Source of the DNA: Neorhizobium galegae | GTDB lineage: Bacteria; Pseudomonadota; Alphaproteobacteria; Rhizobiales; Rhizobiaceae | Direction of reading: 5' to 3' | Assembly: GCF_017877135.1 (NCBI RefSeq) | Contig: NZ_JAGIPH010000007.1 | Coordinates: forward strand, 178,556-242,555 | DNA: 64,000 nt | Shown: positions 34,849 through 42,498 of the stretch, piece after piece | Layout: every line of letters begins with the position of its first letter | Numbering within the stretch: position 1 is the first letter of the stretch | Notes under the pieces: model-generated | Databases searched by the model: none | What the model was told of the DNA's origin: nothing | What the model saw: the letters and a program-made list of their open reading frames with translations, nothing else | Position numbers and translations under genes: made by a program

Positions 34849-36192
34849 ATGAAGATTTTTGCCTTGAAGACCGTTCTGGCCGGCCTGATGGCCGCCACCA
34901 CGCTGGGTGCTGCCCCGGCCTTTGCCGAAAAGACCAAGTTCGAATTCTGGTACGGCCTGTCGGGCGATCTGGGCGAGCGCGTTCAGGATGCCTGCAAGAA
35001 GTTCAACGACTCGCAGGCCGATTACGAAATCGTCTGCACCTCGCAGAACGCCTATGACGCCACGCTGCAGAACACCATTGCCGCCTATCGCGCCAAGAAG
35101 CAGCCGGCCATCACCCAGATCTACGATGCCGGCACGCTGGACCTGATGCTGTCGGGCGCCTTCATCCCCGCCAAGAAGCTGATGGCCGACAACGGCTACA
35201 AGATCGACTGGAACAACTATTTCGGCGGCATTGCCAACTATTACGCAACGGCCGGCGGCGAGCTGCAGTCCTTCCCGTTCAATTCCTCAACGGCGATGTT
35301 CTATTACAACGAGACCGCTTTCGAAAAGGCCGGCATCACCTTCAAGCCGGAGACCTGGGAACAGGTTGAAGAAGCCGCCCGCAAGCTGAAGGCTGCAGGC
35401 TACGAGTGCCCGCTCGGCTTCAACTTCGACACCTGGGCGATCATGGAGCAGTTCTCCGCCATCCATAACCAGCCGCTCGCCACCAAGGCCAACGGCTACC
35501 AGGGTCTGGATGCCGAAGTCGTCTTCAACAAGACGAAGTTCGTCGATCACGTCAAATTCTTCAAGAAGATGCAGGACGAGAAGCTGTTCGTCGTCAAGAC
35601 CAAGCAGCTCGGCATGGATATCGTGCCTGCCTTCACGTCGCAGACCTGCCAGATGATGCAGACCTCGGTTGCCGACCACGGCACCGTTGGCAAGACGCTG
35701 CCGGAAGGTGTGAAGTGGCAGGCCACGATGCTGCCGGTCTGGAAGGGCACCGAGCGCAAGAACTCGCTCGTCGGCGGTGCATCGCTGTGGGTGATGGCCG
35801 GCCGTCCGGACGCCGAATACAAGGGCGCTGCCGCTTTCCTCAACTTCATCGGCCAGCCGGACATGGTTCAGTGGTGGTCGACGGTCACCGGCTACATCCC
35901 GGTCACCAAGACCGGCTTTGACGCCATGAAGGCCAACGGCTTCTACGACAAGGCCCCCTACAAGGGTCGTGAACTGGCCATCGCCAGCCTCACCTACACG
36001 CCGACCTCTGAAAACACCCGCGGTATCCGCCTCGGCGGCTTCACGCAGATCCGCAAGGAAGTCGGGACGGCCCTCGAAGCCATCTTCATGCAGAACGCCG
36101 ATGTCCAGAAGGAACTGGACCAGGCCGCCGAGCGCTCCAACGCCGTGCTGCGCCGCTTCGAAAAGACGTATGCAGGCCAGAAGCTGAACTAA
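34849..36192 (+). CDS. ugpB: sn-glycerol-3-phosphate ABC transporter substrate-binding protein
   Basis: The 447-residue protein has a cleavable signal peptide (about 1-25, ending APAFA) and a type I extracellular solute-binding fold. Features typical of UgpB include the early FWYGLSGDLGERVQ, the aromatic WWSTVTGYIPVTKTGFD and, near the C terminus, ENTRGIRLGGFTQIRKE, the counterpart of the E. coli NSRGLRLGN-containing phosphate-contact region. It captures glycerol 3-phosphate and probably glycerophosphodiesters in the periplasm. GAGGGA lies seven bases before the ATG. It heads ugpBAEC plus one extra gene, behind a Pho-box-like array. Confidence 0.93.
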   Translation: MKIFALKTVLAGLMAATTLGAAPAFAEKTKFEFWYGLSGDLGERVQDACKKFNDSQADYEIVCTSQNAYDATLQNTIAAYRAKKQPAITQIYDAGTLDLMLSGAFIPAKKLMADNGYKIDWNNYFGGIANYYATAGGELQSFPFNSSTAMFYYNETAFEKAGITFKPETWEQVEEAARKLKAAGYECPLGFNFDTWAIMEQFSAIHNQPLATKANGYQGLDAEVVFNKTKFVDHVKFFKKMQDEKLFVVKTKQLGMDIVPAFTSQTCQMMQTSVADHGTVGKTLPEGVKWQATMLPVWKGTERKNSLVGGASLWVMAGRPDAEYKGAAAFLNFIGQPDMVQWWSTVTGYIPVTKTGFDAMKANGFYDKAPYKGRELAIASLTYTPTSENTRGIRLGGFTQIRKEVGTALEAIFMQNADVQKELDQAAERSNAVLRRFEKTYAGQKLN

Positions 36193-36278
36193 TCCTTCTG
36201 CCGCATGTCATCGGGGGGAGCCTGCCGCGCGCCGGCCGGCTCCCCCTCTCCTGCTGATCGTCTTGCATTGGTCCACTC

Positions 36279-37169
36279 ATGGAAAAACGCGCCGTTTTCA
36301 AGAGCTGGTGGCTGCCTGTTCTGTTTGCCCTGCCGCAGCTCGTCCTGATCCTCCTGTTCTTCTACTGGCCGGTCGCGGCCGTGGTGAACTGGGCCTTCAC
36401 GCTGGAGCCGCCATTTGGCGGTGCTGCGGAATTCGTCGGGTTTGCCAATTTCCGGGAGGCGCTGTCTGACCCCTTCTACTGGAACTCGGTGGTGGTCAGC
36501 CTGATCTTTGCAACGGTCGGCCCGTTCTTCTGCATCTTCATCGGACTGACACTGGCGCTTGCGGTTGATCGCCAGCTGCCGGGCTCCGGTTTCTTCCGCT
36601 TCTTCTACATCCTGCCCTTTGCCATTGCGGGTCCTGCCGCCGGCATGGCCTTCCGCTTCATCCTGTCGCCCGAGCGCGGGCTTGCCGCCTCCATCAATGC
36701 GCTGTCGCCGGATCTGTGGAACCCGGCCAAATACGGCAGCCATGCGCTGGCGCTCGTCATCATCATCTTCATCTGGAAATGGTCGGGCTACACGTTCATC
36801 TTCCTGCTTGCAGGTCTGCAGTCCGTCCCTCGTGCGCTGGGCGAAGCCGCTGCCATGGACGGCGCCGGCCCCATCCGCCGCGCCATCGACGTGCAGGTGC
36901 CGCTTCTCGCGCCGACCCTGTTCTTCTTGCTGGTCACCATGATGACCGAAGGCTTTGTCGGGGCCGACACGTTCGGCATAGTCCATTCAGTCACCGGCGG
37001 CGGTCCGAACCACGGCACCGAGGTGATGGTCTACCGCATCGTCGATGAGGCCTTCCAGGGTCTCAACTATTCCGGCGCCTCGGCGCAGAGCATCATCCTG
37101 ATCGGGCTGATCATGCTCTTCACCTTCATCCAGTTCCGCTTCATCGAGAAGCGGGTGCATTACAAGTGA
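36279..37169 (+). CDS. ugpA: sn-glycerol-3-phosphate ABC transporter permease UgpA
   Basis: The 296-residue permease has six membrane helices and the EAA loop ALGEAAAMDGAGPIRRAIDVQVPLL near residue 190. The preceding helix and the GFVGADTFGIVHSVTGGGPNHGTEVMVYRIVDEAF stretch are typical of UgpA. It pairs with UgpE to form the membrane channel. It follows ugpB by 86 bases, a spacing that often holds a partial terminator or processing site allowing more binding protein than channel; no strong hairpin was seen there. Confidence 0.93.
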   Translation: MEKRAVFKSWWLPVLFALPQLVLILLFFYWPVAAVVNWAFTLEPPFGGAAEFVGFANFREALSDPFYWNSVVVSLIFATVGPFFCIFIGLTLALAVDRQLPGSGFFRFFYILPFAIAGPAAGMAFRFILSPERGLAASINALSPDLWNPAKYGSHALALVIIIFIWKWSGYTFIFLLAGLQSVPRALGEAAAMDGAGPIRRAIDVQVPLLAPTLFFLLVTMMTEGFVGADTFGIVHSVTGGGPNHGTEVMVYRIVDEAFQGLNYSGASAQSIILIGLIMLFTFIQFRFIEKRVHYK

Positions 37170-37176
37170 GGCCGGA

Positions 37177-38061
37177 ATGATCCAGCGCACCCCTTATGCC
37201 GATGCTTTCACCTATGCGATCATGATGCTGGGCTTCTTCCTTCTGCTTGGTCCTTTCCTCGTCGTCATCGCCGGCGCCAGCCAGACGATGCAACAGGTGA
37301 ACACCGTTCCCTTCAGCTTCCTGCCGCAGGGCGAGTTCATGAAGAATGCCAGCGCCGCCTGGGCGCGGGCGGATCTTCGCACCGCCATGACCAACAGCCT
37401 GATCATGGCGGCGCTGGTGACGGCCGGAAAGGTGGCCCTGTCCGCCTGCACCGCCTTTGCCATCGTCTTCTTTCGCACGCCCCTGAAGCACGTGTTCTTC
37501 TGGAGCGTGTTCATTACGCTGATGCTGCCGCTCGAAGTGCGTGTGGTGCCGACCTATGCGGTGGCTGCCGACCTCTTCCAGCCGGTGAAGTCGGTGCTGT
37601 CGCTGTTCGGCCTCGATATCAAGATCGAGTGGAATCTCTTGAACTCCTATGCCGGCCTAACGCTGCCGCTGATTGCCACGGCCACGGGCACCTTTCTGTA
37701 CCGCCAGTTCTTCATGACGCTGCCCGACGAACTGGCGGAAGCCGCCCGCATGGATGGCTCGGGCTCGGTGCGCTTCTTCTTCGACATGCTGCTTCCGCTG
37801 TCGCGCACCAACATGCTGGCGCTCACCACCATCATGTTCGTCTATGGCTGGAACCAGTATCTCTGGCCGCTGCTGATGGTGACCGACCCGTCCTACAAGA
37901 CGGTCATGATGTCGCTGCGCGCGCTTCTTCCCTCCGATAACGGCATTCCCGACTGGAACGTGACGCTGGCTGGTTCCCTGATCATCATGGCCCCGCCGGT
38001 CATCGTCGTCGCAGTCCTGCAGCGCTGGTTCGTGCGCGGCCTGGTCTCTTCCGAAAAGTGA
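37177..38061 (+). CDS. ugpE: sn-glycerol-3-phosphate ABC transporter permease UgpE
   Basis: The 294-residue protein has six membrane helices and the EAA loop ELAEAARMDGSGSVRFFFDMLLPLS near residue 185. The sequences TLMLPLEVRVVPTYAVAADL and FVYGWNQYLWPLLM are typical of UgpE. The gene begins seven bases after ugpA. Confidence 0.93.
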   Translation: MIQRTPYADAFTYAIMMLGFFLLLGPFLVVIAGASQTMQQVNTVPFSFLPQGEFMKNASAAWARADLRTAMTNSLIMAALVTAGKVALSACTAFAIVFFRTPLKHVFFWSVFITLMLPLEVRVVPTYAVAADLFQPVKSVLSLFGLDIKIEWNLLNSYAGLTLPLIATATGTFLYRQFFMTLPDELAEAARMDGSGSVRFFFDMLLPLSRTNMLALTTIMFVYGWNQYLWPLLMVTDPSYKTVMMSLRALLPSDNGIPDWNVTLAGSLIIMAPPVIVVAVLQRWFVRGLVSSEK

Positions 38062-38100
38062 TCGCCCGCGCGCGTCTCCCGAAAACAAGGTTTGACTAAA

Positions 38101-39243
38101 ATGGCTGATATCCAGATCCGCGCCGTGCGCAAGAGCTACGGCAAGACCCCGACGCTGCACGGCATCGACCTGTCCTTTGCCTCCGGCGAGTTCGTCGTCA
38201 TCCTCGGCCCTTCCGGCTGCGGCAAGTCCACGCTGTTGCGCATGATTGCCGGCCTTGAGGACATCACCGCAGGCGACATCGCCATCGACGGGCGTGTCGT
38301 CAACAAGATGGAGCCGCGTGAACGCGGCTGCGCCATGGTGTTCCAGAACTATGCGCTTTATCCGCATATGACGGTGGCCGGAAACATCGGCTATGCGCTG
38401 AAGGTGTCGGGCGTTCCGAAGGCCGAGCGCGAGCGGCGCATTGCCGAGACGGCGAAAATCGTCGGCCTGCAGGATTATCTCGAACGGCGCCCAGCAGCCC
38501 TCTCCGGCGGCCAGCGCCAGCGCGTCGCCATGGCGCGTGCCATCATCCGCGAACCGAAAGTGTTCCTGTTTGACGAGCCGCTGTCGAACCTGGACGCAAA
38601 ACTGCGCGTCACCATGCGCGCCGAAATCCGCAAGCTGCACCAGCGGCTGTCGGCCACATCGGTTTTCGTCACGCATGACCAGGTCGAAGCTATGACGCTT
38701 GCCGACCGGCTGGTGGTGATGAACCGCGGCCATGTCGAGCAGGTCGGCCGGCCGCTCGATATCTATCACCGTCCGGCGAGCACCTTTGTCGCATCCTTCA
38801 TCGGGGCGCCGGCGATGAACCTGTTCAAGACGCGCACCGAGGTGGAAACCGCAACCGTGCGCCTCGATGGCGCCGCCATCCCCATCGATCCGCTGGTGGC
38901 GCATGCGCTGCAGGGCCGTGATGTCATCGTCGGCATTCGCCCCGAACAGTGCCGTCTGACCAGGGAAGGTCACGGCATCCCCGCCCGCATCGATTTCGTC
39001 GAGGAACTGGGCGTGGGCCGCGTCATCCACTGCGAGATCGCCGGCGAGGCCTTTGCCGCCGCCGTGGCGGAGGACGCCGAGGTTGCCGCCGGCGACACCG
39101 TCTGGCTGTCGCTTCCCCCCGAACAACTGCACTATTTCGACGCTGAGAGCGGCCGTCGCATCGAATTCCCCCTGCCGGGGACGGACATCCCTGCTGCCCG
39201 CAGCAGCGCATCGATCACACATCCTACCGGAGTTCTTTCATGA
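38101..39243 (+). CDS. ugpC: sn-glycerol-3-phosphate ABC transporter ATP-binding protein
   Basis: From ATG 38101 the product has 380 residues. Walker A is GPSGCGKST (36-44), the signature LSGGQRQR lies near 133, Walker B is [12 protein letters not shown] and the switch His is in [11 protein letters not shown]. The C-terminal regulatory domain contains [12 protein letters not shown]. In E. coli the equivalent domain allows regulation of uptake by phosphate status; whether that holds here is unknown. Its end overlaps the next gene by ATGA. Confidence 0.93.
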   Translation: MADIQIRAVRKSYGKTPTLHGIDLSFASGEFVVILGPSGCGKSTLLRMIAGLEDITAGDIAIDGRVVNKMEPRERGCAMVFQNYALYPHMTVAGNIGYALKVSGVPKAERERRIAETAKIVGLQDYLERRPAALSGGQRQRVAMARAIIREPKVFLFDEPLSNLDAKLRVTMRAEIRKLHQRLSATSVFVTHDQVEAMTLADRLVVMNRGHVEQVGRPLDIYHRPASTFVASFIGAPAMNLFKTRTEVETATVRLDGAAIPIDPLVAHALQGRDVIVGIRPEQCRLTREGHGIPARIDFVEELGVGRVIHCEIAGEAFAAAVAEDAEVAAGDTVWLSLPPEQLHYFDAESGRRIEFPLPGTDIPAARSSASITHPTGVLS

Positions 39244-40145
39244 CCCAGATCATTTCCGCCATCGGCTTCTGCAATCGCACCGGCCGCGGCGACCTCACCA
39301 CACTGGACGCCTCGCTGCGCGAAATCGCCGATACCGGCGCCGATGCCTGCGAGATCGGCATCTATGGCGAGGAAATCGTCTCGGGCGGCCGCATCATCGA
39401 AGACCGCATGAGCCGCGTCACCGAGATCGTCGGCAAATATCCGTTCAAGAAGCTGTCGCTGCATGGCCAGATCAGCTCCAACTTCATGGACCGCCAGCAC
39501 CTCGTGCTGCAGAAGCAGGTCGTGCGCGCCATGCTGGAAATGGCAAACCGCCTGGGTGCCGGCATTCTCGTGCATCATTCCGGTTCCGCGCAGCTGGCTG
39601 CCGGCGAAAATGGCGCCGATCTCGACAAGATGGAGCGCGATGCGCTGTCGGAAATGGCCGATGTCGCCAAGGGTTATGGCGTGCGGATCGTGCTTGAAAA
39701 CATCTTCACCACCGAAAGCGGACAGTATCGCCAGACGCCGAGCCAGGTGGCGGAAACCGTCCGCGCCATCGGTCACGACAATGTCGTTGCCCTCATCGAC
39801 TTCAGCCACGCCTATATCGAATCCACCTTCAAGGGGCTCGATTTCCGCGACCAGCTGCGCGCCATGGCGCCGGTGACCGGCCACCTGCACGTCCATGACA
39901 GCTTTGGGCGTCCCTATACGATGACAAAGTTCTTCCACCCGGCGGAGGCGACCGCGCTCGGCATCGGCGACCTGCACCTGCCGATCGGCTGGGGCGACAT
40001 TGCCTGGGAAGAGATCTTTTCGGAGCTCAGCTTCCTGCCGGATACGATGCTGATCATGGAAATCGGCGCCGAACGCTTCATCGACCAGCAGCCTGCCTGC
40101 CTCGCCCGCGCCCGCGCGCTGGCCGAGTTGGTGAACGCCCGCTGA
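39240..40145 (+). CDS. xylose-isomerase-like TIM-barrel protein in the ugp operon
   Basis: The 301-residue protein has the AP endonuclease 2/xylose-isomerase TIM-barrel pattern. Probable metal ligands are seen in [53 protein letters not shown] and LIMEIGAE, giving the His/Glu/Asp set of sugar-phosphate isomerases and related divalent-metal enzymes. It is coupled to ugpC by ATGA overlap, so it is made with the glycerol-3-phosphate importer. The usual fifth gene of ugp operons is ugpQ, a glycerophosphodiesterase of a different TIM-barrel family. This gene takes that place. It may process an imported glycerophosphodiester or the released alcohol, but no reaction can be assigned from sequence. 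Confidence 0.8.
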   Translation: MTQIISAIGFCNRTGRGDLTTLDASLREIADTGADACEIGIYGEEIVSGGRIIEDRMSRVTEIVGKYPFKKLSLHGQISSNFMDRQHLVLQKQVVRAMLEMANRLGAGILVHHSGSAQLAAGENGADLDKMERDALSEMADVAKGYGVRIVLENIFTTESGQYRQTPSQVAETVRAIGHDNVVALIDFSHAYIESTFKGLDFRDQLRAMAPVTGHLHVHDSFGRPYTMTKFFHPAEATALGIGDLHLPIGWGDIAWEEIFSELSFLPDTMLIMEIGAERFIDQQPACLARARALAELVNAR

Positions 40146-40157
40146 GCCGTAAGGACC

Positions 40158-40184
40158 ATGGGGTGCCGACAGTCGGGACCCCAT
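40158..40184. terminator. hairpin after the ugp operon
   Basis: ATGGGGT (40158-40164) pairs with ACCCCAT (40178-40184), with an inner stem CCGA/TCGG. It is the first of two hairpins in the 87-base space between the convergent TIM-barrel and TetR genes. No T tract follows. Confidence 0.6.
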
Positions 40185-40200
40185 ATCGACCGAGATTGCT

Positions 40201-40231
40201 CCATCCGGCGCGACCGCCTCGCGCCGGATGG
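40201..40231. terminator. perfect 12-bp hairpin after the tetR gene
   Basis: CCATCCGGCGCG (40201-40212) and CGCGCCGGATGG (40220-40231) pair perfectly around a 7-base loop. It sits one base from the TetR stop codon (minus strand) and may terminate both convergent transcripts. Confidence 0.65.
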
Positions 40232-40232
40232 C

Positions 40233-40832
40233 TCAGCGCCGTTGCGCTCCAGTGCGAAGCCCGTCCATCAAGAGCCCGATCAGGCGGTGGCAGCGGTCGC
40301 GCCAATCGGGAAGGTCCGGCATGGAGTAAATGCCGGACAGCGCATGCAGGAGATCGGTCGTTTCCACATCGGCCCTGATCAGACCTTCCGCGGCCGCCTT
40401 GGCGCGCAGATGCTCGAGTGCCGCCCGAATACGGTTCGTGGCATCGGAAAACAGGCCCGAATTGGCACTCATCAACACTTTCAGACTTGCGGCCATGCCA
40501 CGCTTGGCGGCAATATAGCTGACGAACCGCCGCATCCATTCCTCCAGCGCAACATCGGCCGGATGGCGTGCGGCCAGCAGATCCGCCGCCGCCGCCAGAC
40601 TTTCCAACTCGCGCCGATAAACAGCCTCCACCAGATGCTCGCGGCTTGGGAAATGCCGATAGAGCGTCCCGATCCCGACACCCGCCTGCCGTGCGATATC
40701 ATCCAGCGATGTCTCGACGCCATGGGCGGAAAACGCGGCTGCGGCCACTTCAAGAAGCTTCTCGCGGTTTCGCAGCGCATCGGCGCGTGGTCGCGGAGCA
40801 GGTTTTGACGGTTCGGCTGCAGACAAAAACAC
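40233..40832 (-). CDS. TetR family repressor, probable regulator of the Mo hydroxylase operon
   Basis: About 199 residues from GTG 40832 (a TTG at 40844 is also possible). The N-terminal helix-turn-helix is clear: REKLLEVAAAAFSAHGVETSLDDIARQAGVGIGTLYRHFPSREHLVEAVY, about residues 20-75. The C-terminal ligand domain resembles the group with RMRRFVSYIAAKRGM and a final DLLHALSGIY. It diverges from the 2Fe-2S subunit gene, and a 24-base near-perfect palindrome between them overlaps the -10 region of the operon promoter. Repression of the operon relieved by an aldehyde or related ligand is the simplest model. Confidence 0.88.
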   Translation of the reverse strand: MFLSAAEPSKPAPRPRADALRNREKLLEVAAAAFSAHGVETSLDDIARQAGVGIGTLYRHFPSREHLVEAVYRRELESLAAAADLLAARHPADVALEEWMRRFVSYIAAKRGMAASLKVLMSANSGLFSDATNRIRAALEHLRAKAAAEGLIRADVETTDLLHALSGIYSMPDLPDWRDRCHRLIGLLMDGLRTGAQRR

Positions 40833-40852
40833 GGGTCCTGGCAAGCGGGGAC

Positions 40853-40880
40853 TTGACGACGGTCATATCACCCCTAAGTT
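40853..40880 (+). promoter_or_regulatory. promoter of the Mo hydroxylase operon
   Basis: TTGACG (40853-40858) and TAAGTT (40875-40880) are separated by 16 bases. The -10 element overlaps the left end of the TetR-type palindrome. The first gene starts about 155 bases downstream, leaving a long leader. Confidence 0.5.
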
Positions 40881-40902
40881 AATCGGAGGCGCCTCCGCTT
40901 AA
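40879..40902. promoter_or_regulatory. TetR-type operator palindrome
   Basis: A perfect 14-base palindrome CGGAGGCGCCTCCG (40884-40897) is flanked by TTAAT on the left and CTTAA on the right, so all but one pair of 24 bases are symmetrical. It lies in the divergent tetR-operon space and covers the end of the -10 element. Size and position fit a TetR dimer pair. Confidence 0.8.
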
Positions 40903-41041
40903 GAATTGGGCGCCTTCACTCTGTACCGCATCCGGGAACCGGATGTCATGGATAATGTTTCTACGTGCAAGCCAGCCCGCGCCCAGCGGGCGGCGTCCCG
41001 TCTAGCCTGCATTCCCCTCCATTCCTCCCTCAGGAGCCGTC

Positions 41042-41518
41042 ATGACCCACTCCATTCCCCTGACGCTGGACATCAACGGATCACCGCACACCCTATCGGT
41101 CGAGCCTCGCGTGACGCTTCTCGATGCGCTGCGCGAACAGCTTCAGCTGACCGGCACCAAGAAAGGCTGCGATCAGGGCCAGTGCGGCGCCTGCACCGTG
41201 CTGGTGGACGGCCGCCGCGTCCTGTCGTGCCTGACGCTCGCCGTCCAGGCGGAAGGCTGCGAAATCACGACCATCGAGGGCATTGCCGGCGAAAACGGCG
41301 ACCTGCATCCCGTCCAGGCGGCCTTCCTGGAACACGATGCCTTCCAGTGCGGCTATTGCACGCCCGGCCAGATCCTCTCGGCGGTCGCCTGCATCCGCGA
41401 AGGCCATGCCGGATCGGACGCGGAAATCCGCGAATACATGTCCGGCAACCTCTGTCGGTGCGGGGCCTATAACACCATTGTCGGGGCGGTGCGTCAGGCA
41501 GCGGAGGCTTCCCGATGA
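41042..41518 (+). CDS. Mo hydroxylase 2Fe-2S subunit (PaoA/YagT-like, no Tat leader)
   Basis: The 158-residue protein carries both [2Fe-2S] clusters of the xanthine oxidase family: Cys43, 48, 51 and 63 (GCDQGQCGACTV...SC) and Cys103, 106, 138 and 140 (CGYC...CRC). E. coli PaoA has an N-terminal twin-arginine signal; this protein begins directly with the ferredoxin fold, so the enzyme should be cytoplasmic. It passes electrons from the molybdenum site to FAD. Its stop overlaps the FAD subunit start by ATGA. Confidence 0.93.
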   Translation: MTHSIPLTLDINGSPHTLSVEPRVTLLDALREQLQLTGTKKGCDQGQCGACTVLVDGRRVLSCLTLAVQAEGCEITTIEGIAGENGDLHPVQAAFLEHDAFQCGYCTPGQILSAVACIREGHAGSDAEIREYMSGNLCRCGAYNTIVGAVRQAAEASR

Positions 41519-42498
41519 AGAATTTCGAATTTTCCCGCGCGACGTCGCTGAGCGATGCAAGCCTTCGGACACAGGAGGCCGGCGTCCTGCTGATGGCCGG
41601 CGGCACGAGCCTTGTCGATCTTGCCAAATGCGGCGTGACGGAGCCGGACATGGTGGTCGACATCACCCGGCTTGGAGGCCTCGACCAGATCGAGGTGTCG
41701 GAGCGGGGCGCCACGCTCGGCGCGCTGTCCCGCATGGCGGCTGTCGCGGACCATGCGGGCATTAAGGCGGAATTCCCGGCCATTGCACAGTCGCTGTCGC
41801 TTGCCGCCTCCCAGCAGCTGCGCAACATGGCGACGATTGCCGGCAACCTCATGCAACGGACACGCTGCGCCTATTTCCGCGACCCGGGCGCGTTTCCCGC
41901 CTGCAACAAGCGCCAGCCCGGCAGCGGCTGTTCAGCGCTTGGCGGCGTCACCCGCAATCACGCCGTGCTCGGCACAAGCCGTGAGTGCATTGCCAGCTAT
42001 CCGGGGGATCTGGCCGTGGCGCTTCTGGCATTCGACGCCACGATCGAAACGACCGACCGGCGGATCCCGATAGGCGAGTTCTTCCTCGAACCCGGCGAGA
42101 CACCGCATCTGGAAACGCTGCTGCGACCCGGCGAAATCATCACCGCGATCGTGGTGCCGGCCTCCGCCGCTGCGCACCGTTCCACCTATCTCAAGGTGCG
42201 CGACCGTCAGAGTTACGAGTTTGCCGCCGCAAGTGCAGCCGTCGGTCTCCAGCTGGAAGACGATGGCAGGACGATCCGCGACCTGCGCGTGGCGCTCGGC
42301 GGTGTTGCCACCGTTCCATGGCGGGCAAGCCGCGTCGAACAGGCGCTGATCGGCCAGGTGCTCGATGAGGGGACCGTTCGCCAGGCAAGCCTGCTTGCCG
42401 TCGAGGGGGCTGTCGCCCATGGCGACAACCACTACAAGATTGACCTTGTGCCGCGTGTCGTCACGCGCGCCATCCTGACGCTTGGAGGCCTTGCATGA
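41515..42498 (+). CDS. Mo hydroxylase FAD subunit (PaoB/YagS-like)
   Basis: The 327-residue protein has the CO-dehydrogenase-type FAD-binding fold, with LMAGGTSLVDLAKCGV and the second FAD loop ATIAGNLMQRTRC. A Cys-rich insertion, CAYFRDPGAFPACNKRQPGSGCSA at about residues 115-138, matches the extra [4Fe-4S] site known in E. coli PaoB and 4-hydroxybenzoyl-CoA reductase. That points to the PaoABC-like aldehyde oxidoreductase branch. It overlaps both neighbours by ATGA. Confidence 0.92.
   Translation: MKNFEFSRATSLSDASLRTQEAGVLLMAGGTSLVDLAKCGVTEPDMVVDITRLGGLDQIEVSERGATLGALSRMAAVADHAGIKAEFPAIAQSLSLAASQQLRNMATIAGNLMQRTRCAYFRDPGAFPACNKRQPGSGCSALGGVTRNHAVLGTSRECIASYPGDLAVALLAFDATIETTDRRIPIGEFFLEPGETPHLETLLRPGEIITAIVVPASAAAHRSTYLKVRDRQSYEFAAASAAVGLQLEDDGRTIRDLRVALGGVATVPWRASRVEQALIGQVLDEGTVRQASLLAVEGAVAHGDNHYKIDLVPRVVTRAILTLGGLA

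Noticed and set aside
37657..39222. 521-codon minus-strand frame opposite ugpE/ugpC
   Set aside because: It is a shadow of two well-supported transporter genes and has no domain signature.
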